From DATARH01 sp036268425 (lineage in GTDB: Bacteria; Pseudomonadota; Alphaproteobacteria; ATCC43930; CGMCC-115725): a stretch of DNA of 64,000 nucleotides. The stretch spans positions 496,001 through 560,000 of the forward strand of contig DATAUE010000149.1 of assembly GCA_036268425.1 (NCBI GenBank). The letters are read 5' to 3'. The notes under the pieces are model-generated. The model did no database searches. It was not told the DNA's origin and worked only from the letters and a program-made list of their open reading frames with translations. The position numbers and the translations under genes are program-made. Shown piece after piece: positions 1 through 7,852 of this stretch (positions are counted from its first letter, which is position 1; every line of letters begins with the position of its first letter).

Positions 1-214
1 GCCGCCCGAGCCGCGCGATGACATGCGCCATCGTAAATGTCTTGCCCGAGCCGGTGACTCCGAGCAGCACCTGATCGCGTTCACCGCGCGCCAGGCCTTC
101 GCATAACTCTTCAATCGCCTGCGGCTGGTCCCCCGCTGGCGAAAACTCCGAATGAATCCGGAACGGCTGTTCGATATCGCCCTGCGGGCGTTCGGTCACG
201 AGCAATGGTTGCAT
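1..214 (-). CDS. uvrB: UvrABC excinuclease subunit B, N-terminal part (cut by window edge)
   Basis: Nucleotide excision repair helicase-like subunit that is loaded by UvrA, verifies the damage and recruits UvrC. The first 71 residues can be read from an ATG at 214; they contain the UvrB-type start (FRIHSEFSPAGDQPQAIEEL at about 18-37) and the Walker A region (LGVTGSGKTFTMA, about 53-65). The rest lies beyond base 1. No clear Shine-Dalgarno sequence precedes the ATG; the start was chosen by similarity to the usual N-terminus of the family. The identification rests on the unmistakable GDQPQAI and GVTGSGKTFT motifs. The gene is transcribed out of the window, divergent from the HTH-LRR gene. Confidence 0.93.
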   Translation of the reverse strand, partial: MQPLLVTERPQGDIEQPFRIHSEFSPAGDQPQAIEELCEGLARGERDQVLLGVTGSGKTFTMAHVIARLGR

Positions 215-312
215 GGAGGTAAGATAAGCTGTGGCCGGCGGCGATGCCAGCCGGTCCGCGACGCGAGGTCATGGCAGACGCGACGGGGTCGAGCCGGAGG
301 AGCGGAAACTGT

Positions 313-404
313 CCGTTATTACGAGGAGCCGAAGGCGACGCAGCAATCCCCATCCGCAGAAGCCTCCTGCGGCCTGGGATTGCTTCACCACGCTCGCAAT
401 GACA
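313..404. repeat. Interspersed inverted repeat (caatccc/gggattg type)
   Basis: Two imperfect arms face each other: one ending in cgcagcaatccc (313-350) and one starting with gggattgcttca and ending in gctcgcaatgac (375-404). Read outward they are imperfect reverse complements, giving a long hairpin. Sequences of this type (gtcattgcgag...gaagcaatcc) are widespread interspersed elements in Bradyrhizobium-like genomes; that assignment is from general knowledge, while the symmetry is seen directly. Confidence 0.7.
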
Positions 405-416
405 GCCGGTCTCGCA

Positions 417-493
417 GGGTGGCTAGAGCGCAGCGAAACCCACCGTCCAGAGCGCGCCGAGTGATGGGTTTCGCTGCGCTCTACCCATCCTAC
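417..493. repeat. Interspersed palindromic repeat (gggtttcgctgcgctctac type)
   Basis: The segment tagagcgcagcgaaaccca (about 424-442) is followed by its reverse complement tgggtttcgctgcgctcta (about 465-483), with gggtgg/ctacccatcctac flanks. This is a second palindromic element directly after the first and is typical of short mobile intergenic repeats in alphaproteobacteria. No coding function is seen. Confidence 0.75.
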
Positions 494-496
494 GGC

Positions 497-694
497 TCAG
501 TGGTGTAGCCGCCGTCGCCGTATCAGCCGACGCGCGCGCGTCGGGGCGTGCCGGCTTTCCGGCGGGTGGTGACCGCTCAGAGTATAAACGAGGCCGGCCG
601 CAGACGCGCAGATTGCGTGCGCCAACGCTCCATCAAGGAGTAGAATAACGCCAATTGCACAATAAATTGCGGCGAGCCAGTGCTGGTATCTCAT
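497..694 (-). CDS. Possible small membrane protein (doubtful)
   Basis: A 65-residue reading frame with ATG at 694. Residues about 5-45 are hydrophobic (AAIYCAIGVILLLDGALAHA and following), and the C-terminus is strongly basic (ARRLIRRRRLHH). It is the only plausible gene in the 215-751 gap and would be divergent from the HTH-LRR gene 57 bases away. No strong ribosome binding site is visible, no family is recognised, and the frame runs close to the palindromic repeat at 493, so it may be a chance ORF. Confidence 0.25.
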   Translation of the reverse strand: MRYQHWLAAIYCAIGVILLLDGALAHAICASAAGLVYTLSGHHPPESRHAPTRARRLIRRRRLHH

Positions 695-751
695 GGTGGC
701 GATCCCAAAGCAGGTCAAAACCGCCACGACTCCTGAACTCGGCGCCGCGCA

Positions 752-2326
752 ATGAGAGCAGCCGCAAACGAATTGCGCCGCAAAGGCGTGGCGCTGGCCC
801 GCTTCGCGGCGTTGCTGGATAGCAGCCGCAAAGCGCTTGCGCGCAGCTACGCTGCGTTGGCCCGAGCCATCGACAGCCCCCGTGAACGTTCGCAAAGCCG
901 AGCGTCCGCCAACACGGTGTCGAACTGGTGCAAGGGCAAGGCGCTGCCAACCGAGATCGAGCCGCTGCTGCGCGCGCTATTCGGACAAGACAGAACCAGC
1001 GGCACGGAGCCGCGCGAGACACTTCGGCAAGCTTACCAGGCGGCCGTAGCCGAGCGGCATGGCACGGCGGTTGCCGGGGCGGCGGCCAATCCGGGGGCCG
1101 GGCGCTGGGTGATCGACAGCGAGCCGAAATTCGTGCCGGACCCGGCCGCAGCGCCGGAAGACCGGCAGGCTGCCGCCGACCCGTTGCGGGCGCAGATGCA
1201 GCAGGCGCTGCGCCGGATGGCGGCGCGGCTGGTCGCGGCGTGCGGTCCGGAGGGGCGCGACAAGCGTTTCGGCAACTCCGAATACTTCACCGAATTGCCG
1301 ACAGCCGCCGCGGAGTTTCAGGCGGAGATCGATCGCGAGCCGGGGGAACTCGCCGGCCGGCTTGGTGTCATCTACCCGTTGTTGCAGCAGCTCGCGCGCT
1401 ATCGCGAGACCGATGACGATGTGCGCCAGCAGGACCGCGACGCGGCGCTCGACCCGGCTACCCGCGGCGCCTTGCTTGACCTCGTCCACACTGGGGCGCC
1501 GTGGGCGCGCGGTTTTCCCAGCGTCGTGTTGTGGGATGACGAGGCGGGCCGGATGCTCGCGGCGGCGGCCCGCCCTCGTTCGCCCGAAACGGTGGTGGTC
1601 GCGGCGCACACCCGGAATATCATCGGCGCCGTCGATGCGGGGCGGCTGGCACGGCTCGTCGCGCTGGCCAACGAGCACGCGCCCGGCCGGGCGCCGATGG
1701 GGCGCAAGCTCGGCAACCGCGCGACAGCCGAGGCCGACAATCTGGTTCTCGCACTGGCCGAGTTGGCGGCGGCGGCATTGGCCGGTGCGGTGTCGCCGGG
1801 CAATGCCGAGCTGTCGCGGCGCTCGGGTGCAACGCTGGCCGACGCCGCCGATTACGTCGTGGCCCTCGCCGATACGCGCCCACCCGATCTGCGTGAGGCC
1901 TTGCTGGCCCTGGCCGCCGCGGGGCGCGGTCTGGAACGCGATGGCCCGGCGACGCTGACCCCGCGCCTGCCGGAGCCGGTGCCGGAGGATGTCGAGGCGC
2001 AGGCGCTGGCGATGATCCTCACCGGCAAGGCCCCGCCGGAATCGTGGGTTCCGCACATCCGCCGATTGGAATTTCCCCGTGGAACGTTCAGCCGCCCAGA
2101 TTTGTTAGCCGGGCTGACCGGGCTGCAATTCCTTTATCTCAGCAACACCGGGGTCAGCGACGCCGCGCCGCTCGCCGGGCTGACCGGGCTGCGCACCCTT
2201 TATCTCAGCGACACGAAGGTGCGCGATGTGTCGATGCTGGCGCATCTGACGGACTTGCAGATAATCGGCAGCCCGCGCAAACGACCGGCACGGGCGGCGG
2301 CGCCACGGCGCGGGAGGCGGAGATGA
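752..2326 (+). CDS. HTH-like plus leucine-rich-repeat protein of unknown function
   Basis: A 524-residue protein with no predicted signal peptide. Residues about 30-78 (ARSYAALARAI ... ANTVSNWCKGKALPTEIE ... LLRALFG) look like an XRE-type helix-turn-helix with a recognition-helix pattern NTVSNWCKGK. The middle (about 100-440) is alanine-rich and mostly helical, with no family recognised. Residues about 451-506 hold roughly 2.5 internalin-type leucine-rich repeats of 22 residues (LTGLQFLYLSNTGVSDAAPL, then LTGLRTLYLSDTKVRDVSML). A basic tail (RKRPARAAAPRRGRRR) closes the protein. The stop overlaps the ATG of the downstream CoA ligase (ATGA at 2323-2326), implying co-translation. The ATG at 752 lacks a strong SD, so the true start could be slightly downstream. 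An intracellular sensor or regulator role is only inferred. Confidence 0.7.
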   Translation: MRAAANELRRKGVALARFAALLDSSRKALARSYAALARAIDSPRERSQSRASANTVSNWCKGKALPTEIEPLLRALFGQDRTSGTEPRETLRQAYQAAVAERHGTAVAGAAANPGAGRWVIDSEPKFVPDPAAAPEDRQAAADPLRAQMQQALRRMAARLVAACGPEGRDKRFGNSEYFTELPTAAAEFQAEIDREPGELAGRLGVIYPLLQQLARYRETDDDVRQQDRDAALDPATRGALLDLVHTGAPWARGFPSVVLWDDEAGRMLAAAARPRSPETVVVAAHTRNIIGAVDAGRLARLVALANEHAPGRAPMGRKLGNRATAEADNLVLALAELAAAALAGAVSPGNAELSRRSGATLADAADYVVALADTRPPDLREALLALAAAGRGLERDGPATLTPRLPEPVPEDVEAQALAMILTGKAPPESWVPHIRRLEFPRGTFSRPDLLAGLTGLQFLYLSNTGVSDAAPLAGLTGLRTLYLSDTKVRDVSMLAHLTDLQIIGSPRKRPARAAAPRRGRRR

Positions 2327-3849
2327 GCGACGGTCCCGGCAACGCCTATGATTATTTTGTCGACCGGCATGTGCGGGAGGGGCGTGGCGGGCATGTGGCG
2401 TTTGTCGATCCGTGGCGTTGCCTGAGTTATGCCGAGTTGGCGGCGGCATCGGCGCGGTTTGCGGCGGGGTTGCGGGCGGCCGGCATCGAGCGCGAGCGGC
2501 GGATCGCGCTGGTTATGCTGGACACGGTGGATTTTCCGATCGCGTTCTGGGGTGCGTTGCGCGCCGGGGTCGTGCCGGTGCCGATCAACACGTTGCTGCC
2601 GGCCGACATCACCGGCTATATCCTCGGCGACAGCCGGGCGGCGGCCTTGTTCGTGTCGGCGCCGCTGTTGCCGGCGTTGCGGCCGGCGGCGCGGCGGGTC
2701 GGCCGGGTCGTCGTCAGCAATCCGGACGGCAGCCCCGGCGCCTTCACGCAATTCCTCGCCGGCGGCGGCTCGCAGCCGCTCGAGGAATGCTCGCCCGACG
2801 AGACCGCCTTCTGGCTGTACTCCTCGGGCTCGACCGGTATGCCGAAAGGCGTGCGGCACGTCCATTCCAGCCTCAAGGCGACCGCCGACACCTATGCCGC
2901 GCAGGTGCTCGGCATCATGCAAGACGATGTGATGTTCTCAGCCGCGAAACTGTTTTTCGCCTATGGGCTGGGCAATTCGATGACCTTCCCGATGGCGGTC
3001 GGCGCCTGCACGGTTCTGTTCCCCGACCGGCCGACCCCCGATGCGGTACTGGCGATGATGCGCCAGCACCGGCCGACGATCTTTGCCGGCGTGCCGACGC
3101 TGTATGCGGCAATGCTGGCGCATTCCGAGATCGGGAAGGGCGCCGGCTCCGATCGGCTGCGCCGCTGTATTTCGGCCGGTGAGCCGTTACCCGAGCATAT
3201 CGGGCATCGCTGGCGCGACAGGGTCGGCAGCGACATTCTCGACGGCATCGGCTCGACCGAGATGCTTCACATCTTTCTGTCGAACCGGCCGAACGACATC
3301 CGCTACGGCACCACCGGCAAGGCCGTGCCGGGCTATGCGCTGCGCATTGTCGACGATTTCGGCCGCGACGTGTCCACCGGGGAGCCCGGCGAACTGGTGG
3401 TGCAAGGCCCCAGCGCCGCCGACGGCTACTGGAACCAGCGACAAAAATCGCGCGGCACGTTTCGCGGCGAATGGACTCATACCGGTGACACCTACACGCG
3501 CGACGCCGACGGCTATTACCGCTATTGCGGACGCAGCGACGACATGCTCAAGGTCGGCGGCATCTGGGTATCGCCATTCGAGGTCGAGGAAGCGCTGATC
3601 GGCCATCCGGCGGTGCTCGAAGCGGCGGTTGTCGGCCGCACCGACGGCGACGGGCTGGTCAAGCCGCACGCGTTTATCGTGCTGCAGGAAATTGCGCCCC
3701 GCGACGACCTCGCCGCCCTGACCGCGACGCTGCAATCACACGTCAAAGATCGGATCGGCGTGTGGAAATACCCACGCTGGATCGAGTTCTGCGACAGCCT
3801 GCCGAAAACCGCCACCGGCAAGATCCAGCGCTATAAATTGCGGAGCTAA
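2323..3849 (+). CDS. Benzoate-CoA-ligase-family AMP-forming acyl-CoA synthetase
   Basis: A 508-residue member of the ANL superfamily that adenylates a carboxylic acid and transfers it to CoA. Residues about 166-178 carry the AMP-binding P-loop (YSSGSTGMPKGVRH). The adenine-contact region DGIGSTEMLHIFLSN, the hinge GRSDDMLKVGGIWVSP and the C-terminal PKTATGKIQRYKL with the catalytic lysine are all present. The GIGSTEM/HIFLSN pattern is characteristic of benzoate-CoA ligase-like members, so an aromatic or related acid is the likely substrate, but specificity is inference. The start is the ATG overlapping the stop of the upstream HTH-LRR gene. The frame stays open upstream to 2044, but that stretch overlaps the LRR coding sequence and is not family-like. 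Confidence 0.88.
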   Translation: MSDGPGNAYDYFVDRHVREGRGGHVAFVDPWRCLSYAELAAASARFAAGLRAAGIERERRIALVMLDTVDFPIAFWGALRAGVVPVPINTLLPADITGYILGDSRAAALFVSAPLLPALRPAARRVGRVVVSNPDGSPGAFTQFLAGGGSQPLEECSPDETAFWLYSSGSTGMPKGVRHVHSSLKATADTYAAQVLGIMQDDVMFSAAKLFFAYGLGNSMTFPMAVGACTVLFPDRPTPDAVLAMMRQHRPTIFAGVPTLYAAMLAHSEIGKGAGSDRLRRCISAGEPLPEHIGHRWRDRVGSDILDGIGSTEMLHIFLSNRPNDIRYGTTGKAVPGYALRIVDDFGRDVSTGEPGELVVQGPSAADGYWNQRQKSRGTFRGEWTHTGDTYTRDADGYYRYCGRSDDMLKVGGIWVSPFEVEEALIGHPAVLEAAVVGRTDGDGLVKPHAFIVLQEIAPRDDLAALTATLQSHVKDRIGVWKYPRWIEFCDSLPKTATGKIQRYKLRS

Positions 3850-3880
3850 GTGGTCTGGCGGCGGATTTGCGAATCGGCGG

Positions 3881-4489
3881 TTAGCGGCGGTGGAACGGAT
3901 GGTCGACGATCGCCTTCTGGTCCGGCGAGAGCGCCTGATAAAACTGGTCCATTGCGGGCTTTACCTGCTGGATCGCCGCCAATTTGACCGACAGAGACTG
4001 CTCGCGATGATTGAGCCGGTCGAGCACGGTTTCGGCGGCGCGCTGATCGCGCGGCTTGAGGTCGGCGCAGAGCTGGCGTTCCTTGTCGCCAGCGGCTTTC
4101 AACGGTCCGCGCACCTTGTCCCACGCGGTTTGCTGGTCCTGCGTCAGGTTCAGTTTGGTGATCGTGTAGGCGATCATGCCGGCGCGCCGCGCCAGGCGCT
4201 CTTCACAGCGCTGCTGCGGCGACATCCGGTGCATCATGTTCGCCATCCAGCCGCCATGACGGTGCCTCATCGGGCCGTGTTCGCCGGCGTCAGAATTAAA
4301 ATCGCCGCCCGATACCCTGCTTTCGGGTCCCCTGTTTTCGGGACCCCTGCCCTCATCTCCGCTGCCTTGCGGACCGGGGCCGGCTTGCGCCGCTTGCTGG
4401 CCCGGATCGGAGGCTGACCATGCGAGCATCGGCGACGCGATCGCAATACCCGCAATCAAGGCGGCGCCAGCAACGATCGATCTGTTCAT
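3881..4489 (-). CDS. Spy/CpxP-like periplasmic LTXXQ-motif protein
   Basis: A 202-residue protein with an N-terminal Sec-type signal (MNRSIVAGAALIAGIAIASP, cleavage probably near residue 25). A Gly/Pro/charged linker follows, and then a helical domain with two LTxxQ-like motifs: LNLTQDQQTAW and ALSPDQKAIVD. Spy/CpxP relatives are periplasmic chaperones or envelope-stress modulators that form a cradle dimer. The gene is convergent with the CoA ligase (31-base gap) and divergent from the amidohydrolase at 4628. It has a histidine-rich patch (HGPMRHRHGGW), which is common in metal-responsive relatives. Confidence 0.82.
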   Translation of the reverse strand: MNRSIVAGAALIAGIAIASPMLAWSASDPGQQAAQAGPGPQGSGDEGRGPENRGPESRVSGGDFNSDAGEHGPMRHRHGGWMANMMHRMSPQQRCEERLARRAGMIAYTITKLNLTQDQQTAWDKVRGPLKAAGDKERQLCADLKPRDQRAAETVLDRLNHREQSLSVKLAAIQQVKPAMDQFYQALSPDQKAIVDHPFHRR

Positions 4490-4627
4490 CTGGACACTCC
4501 CGTGGCAATCCCTGTTGGAAACGGCCTTGCAATAGAATACGCAGGCGATCAGGCGGCCTCCCCACGGGCGACACGATGGGGCGGATTAAATTGCTGACAG
4601 GTTCGACCCGGCGTTGGAGATACGCAG

Positions 4628-5842
4628 ATGCCGAAAACGAATGGCGATCGAGTACTGGCCGATCTGAAACGGCTGGCCGATTTCGGGCGATACAAGACCG
4701 GCGTACACCGGCCGACCTATTCGCCCGATGATGTCGCGTCGCGCCAGTGGCTGGCGGAGCAATATGCCGCCGCCGGCCTCGACGTGACGATCGACGGCAT
4801 TGGCAACGTCATCGGCCGCAACCGCAACGTCGCGCGTTCCCTGCTGGTCGGCTCGCACAGCGAGACGCAGCCGCATGGCGGCTGGCTCGATGGTGCGCTC
4901 GGCGTCGTGTACGGGCTTGAACTGGCGCGCACCCTGGCCGGCGATCCCGGGATCGGGGTCGACACCGTGGCCTGGGCCGACGAAGAAGGCCATTACGGCA
5001 ATATGCTGGGCAGCCGCTCGTTCACCGAGTCGCTGAGCGATGCCGAGATCGACAGCGCGGCCAGCCGCGACGGCAAAAGCCTGCCGGACGCGCTCGCCGA
5101 GGCGGGATATGCCGGGCGCAAACGCGAACTGATCGACCCGCAACGCTATCTCGGCTATTTCGAGGCGCATATCGAGCAGGGCAACACGCTCGAAACCGCC
5201 GGCCTGCGAATCGGCGTTGTCGAGGCAATCATCGGTGCCTGGAATTACTGGGTCACCTTCACCGGCGAACAGAACCATGCCGGAACGACGCAGATGCGGC
5301 GGCGCCGGGATGCCGGGGTGGCGATGGTGCGCCTCGCCAACCGCATCCATGATCGTTTCGCCGCGCTTTCGGGACCGCACACGGTATGGACGATCGGCCG
5401 CATGCTGCTTGACCCGAATGCCCCGAGCATCGTCCCCGGGCGCGCCGAGATGCAGGTGCAGTTCCGCGATACCGACACGACCATGCTGCAGCGCTTTGAA
5501 AAGGCGCTGCTCGAACTGGTCTACACCAGCGACCGCGACGGCCCCTGCCGCTGCACGGTCGAGCCGACGTCTAAAAGTGAACCCGCGGCGATGGATGCCG
5601 GGTTCTGCGCCCTGATCGAAGCCGCTGCCGAGCAGCATGCACCGAAGCAGCATTTGCGGATGCCGAGCGGCGCTGGACACGACGCACAAATTTTGTCGCG
5701 CCGGACGCGCGCGGCGATGATGTTCGTGCCGAGCATTCGCGGTGTCAGTCACCACTGGTCTGAAGACACAAAGGAAGAAGACATCGTGCTCGGCGCACAG
5801 GTCTTCGCCGATGCGGCGACGGCCATGTTGCGGGCGGGATAG
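4628..5842 (+). CDS. M20-family Zn hydrolase, N-carbamoyl-L-amino acid hydrolase / allantoate amidohydrolase-like
   Basis: A 404-residue binuclear-metal amidohydrolase expected to cleave an N-carbamoyl or ureido C-N bond. The usual family blocks are seen: GSHSETQPHGGWLDGALGVV at about 75-94, ADEEGHYGNMLGSRSF at about 117-132, and near the C-terminus GAGHDAQILS and GVSHHWSEDTKEEDI. In most HyuC/AllC proteins the first block reads GSHxDT; here the position after GSHS is Glu79 (SET), so one conserved acidic residue is lengthened. The dimerisation insert is present and the length is normal. It is 6 bases from the NMT1 gene, with which it probably forms an operon. The precise substrate is unknown; a hydantoin-derived carbamoyl amino acid would fit the hydantoinase-like genes elsewhere in the window. 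Confidence 0.82.
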   Translation: MPKTNGDRVLADLKRLADFGRYKTGVHRPTYSPDDVASRQWLAEQYAAAGLDVTIDGIGNVIGRNRNVARSLLVGSHSETQPHGGWLDGALGVVYGLELARTLAGDPGIGVDTVAWADEEGHYGNMLGSRSFTESLSDAEIDSAASRDGKSLPDALAEAGYAGRKRELIDPQRYLGYFEAHIEQGNTLETAGLRIGVVEAIIGAWNYWVTFTGEQNHAGTTQMRRRRDAGVAMVRLANRIHDRFAALSGPHTVWTIGRMLLDPNAPSIVPGRAEMQVQFRDTDTTMLQRFEKALLELVYTSDRDGPCRCTVEPTSKSEPAAMDAGFCALIEAAAEQHAPKQHLRMPSGAGHDAQILSRRTRAAMMFVPSIRGVSHHWSEDTKEEDIVLGAQVFADAATAMLRAG

Positions 5843-5848
5843 GCAGCG

Positions 5849-6760
5849 ATGGCAATCGTTATCCAAGAATCGCTGCGCGGCCTGTTCTATACGCCATATT
5901 ACGCGGCATTGACCCGCGGTGCCTATGAACAGGAAGGGCTGGAGGTGCGGTTTGTCGCGGCGCCAAAACCCGGTGTCGCGCACGACGCGCTGTTTGACGG
6001 TTCCGCCGATGTCGCCTGGGGCGGCCCGATGCGGGTCAACCAGGTCTATGAGCAGCGCCCAGACTGCGATCTGGTGTGCTTTGGCGAGGCGGTGACGCGA
6101 GACCCGTTCATGCTGATCGGCGGTTCGGCGCGGCCTGATTTTACAATGGCTGCGCTGGCGACGGCGCGCATCGGCACGGTCAGCGAGGTACCCACGCCCT
6201 GGTTGTGCCTGCAGGATGATCTACGGCGCGCGAGGATCGACCCCGACACGCTCAACCGCGTCCCCGGCGGGTCCATGACGGAAAACGCCGCGCGCGTGCG
6301 GCGCGGCGATATCGATGTGGCGCAGATTTTTCAGCCGATTGCCGAGGAGCTGATCGCCTCCGGGGCCGGACATCTATGGTACGCGGCAGCGGCGCGCGGC
6401 CCTTGCTCCTACACGACATTCTATGCCCGGCGCGGGGTTCTCGCCGACAAGCGCGATGACATGCTGAAACTGGTGCGCGGCCTTTACCGGACGCAACGCT
6501 GGCTGCACCGCGCCGAACCGCCCGAGATCGTCGCCGCGATCCGGCCCTACTTTCCGGATATTGCCGAGCCGTTATTGCGCGCCGCAATCGTGCGCTACCT
6601 CAGCCTTGGCATCTGGGGCCAGACCCCGGTCCTGCCGCGTGACGGTTATGAGCGGCTGGTCGCCTGTCTGGTCTCCGGCAATTTTGCCAAAGGGACGCCC
6701 TTCGAGGTCGCGGTCGACAACAGCCTCGCCGAGCAGGCCGTCGCCGAAAACCCGGTCTAA
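5849..6760 (+). CDS. NMT1/THI5-like ABC substrate-binding domain protein
   Basis: A 303-residue protein of the SsuA/THI5/NMT1 fold. It starts directly with the first strand and binding loop (MAIVIQESLRGLFYTPYYAA) and contains the typical motifs ALFDGSADVAWGGPMRVNQ, RIGTVSEVPTPWLCL and GDIDVAQIFQPIAEELI. There is no signal peptide, and no permease or ATPase of the sulfonate/nitrate type is nearby, so it may be a cytoplasmic binding enzyme or sensor, or the export signal may be missing. It follows the M20 hydrolase by 6 bases and its stop codon overlaps the stop of the convergent asparaginase gene (6757-6760). Confidence 0.75.
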   Translation: MAIVIQESLRGLFYTPYYAALTRGAYEQEGLEVRFVAAPKPGVAHDALFDGSADVAWGGPMRVNQVYEQRPDCDLVCFGEAVTRDPFMLIGGSARPDFTMAALATARIGTVSEVPTPWLCLQDDLRRARIDPDTLNRVPGGSMTENAARVRRGDIDVAQIFQPIAEELIASGAGHLWYAAAARGPCSYTTFYARRGVLADKRDDMLKLVRGLYRTQRWLHRAEPPEIVAAIRPYFPDIAEPLLRAAIVRYLSLGIWGQTPVLPRDGYERLVACLVSGNFAKGTPFEVAVDNSLAEQAVAENPV

Positions 6761-7758
6761 TACGCCTGGAACGCCTGTTGGATGGCGCCGATATCGGTCG
6801 TTTCCAGCAGCAGCAGCATCAACAGGATACGCGCCTTCTGCGGCGTTAAATCCTCACCGGCGACGATCCCGGTTTCGCGCAGCCGGCGGCGCGGTGCGAT
6901 GCGGCCGGTGGCGCGGCTGCACTGCACGACGACGGTGCCGGCCTTTGCCGCTTGGAGAAACGCCGCCTGCTGCGCCGGACTTGGCGACCCCGGAGCGAAC
7001 CCCGCCGACACCAAGCCCTTCGCACCGGCTTTCACCGCCGCCTCGACCAGATCGCCATCGGCGCCGGCATAGGAATAGATAATGTCGACGCGCGGCAGCC
7101 CGGTGATCTCGCGAGCGGCAAACGGCGTGTCGGGCATGTGCGCCTGCGCTGGAGCCCGATAGAAATGCGGTCCGTCGCCATCGACATGCCCGAGCGCCCC
7201 GTAATCGAGCGATTTGAACGTCTGCACCCGGTAGGTCGACGTCTTGACGACATCGCGCGCCGGGTGGATTTCATCATTCATCACGACGAGAACCCCCAGG
7301 CCGCGCGCCCCAGCCGACCCGGCAACGCGCAGCGCGTTGACCAGGTTCATCCCGGCATCGGTGCCGAGCGCGCTCGCTGGGCGCTGCGCCCCGACCAGCA
7401 CCACCGGCTGGCTCACGGCCAGTGTCAGGTTGAGAAAAAACGCGGTTTCTTCGAGAGTCGCGGTGCCGTGCGGGATCACAAAGCCCGCCAGGCTGCTGTC
7501 CTGGCGCGCCAGGCGATGGATCGTCGCGCGCAGCTCCAGCCAATCCGCCGGACCGATCGCCGTGCTGCCGACCTGCCGGAACGTCACCGGCACCGGGTCG
7601 GCGACCAGCCGGGTCTCGGCAAATTTGTCGAGCAGCGCCTCGCAGGTCAGTTTCTGGCCGAAATCCGGGTAATCCAGCACATCAAGGCTCGATGCGCCCA
7701 GTGACGAAATCGTACCGCCGGTACCGATAACGGCGATGCGGGGAAGAGGTGTGGCCAT
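6757..7758 (-). CDS. Asparaginase/glutaminase-family protein with altered catalytic motif
   Basis: A 333-residue protein of the L-asparaginase I/II fold. The first threonine loop is intact (IGTGGTISSL, Thr16). The second signature reads PHGTATLEET (97-105) where active bacterial asparaginases have HGTDTxEET, so the aspartate that positions substrate and catalytic water is Ala100. Lys172 of the NDEIHPARDVVKT block is conserved, as is the C-terminal domain (VDIIYSYAGADGDLVEAAVKAGAKG). Such HGTAT members exist as a subgroup of the family, so another amide or lactam-type substrate is possible. There is no signal peptide. The ATG at 7758 was chosen because the frame upstream has no family similarity. 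The gene lies downstream of the LIV importer on the same strand and may be its last gene. Confidence 0.85.
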   Translation of the reverse strand: MATPLPRIAVIGTGGTISSLGASSLDVLDYPDFGQKLTCEALLDKFAETRLVADPVPVTFRQVGSTAIGPADWLELRATIHRLARQDSSLAGFVIPHGTATLEETAFFLNLTLAVSQPVVLVGAQRPASALGTDAGMNLVNALRVAGSAGARGLGVLVVMNDEIHPARDVVKTSTYRVQTFKSLDYGALGHVDGDGPHFYRAPAQAHMPDTPFAAREITGLPRVDIIYSYAGADGDLVEAAVKAGAKGLVSAGFAPGSPSPAQQAAFLQAAKAGTVVVQCSRATGRIAPRRRLRETGIVAGEDLTPQKARILLMLLLLETTDIGAIQQAFQAY

Positions 7759-7852
7759 GTCTGCTCGCGCGTGATGAAGGCGGCTCGGAGGGGACAGTAT
7801 CCGCCGATGCCGGCGACGCGCAAACCGCGCGCCGAATCCTGCGGCGATACGA

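Noticed and set aside
2108..2200. Direct DNA repeat gccgggctgaccgggctgc
   Set aside because: It is the coding trace of the leucine-rich repeats, not a separate element.
2044..2322. N-terminal extension of the CoA ligase
   Set aside because: It lies out of frame within the LRR coding sequence and has no ANL similarity; the ATGA overlap gives a normal start.
4586..5983. A 465-codon minus-strand frame across the M20 hydrolase
   Set aside because: Shadow of the plus-strand enzyme, which has all family blocks in order.
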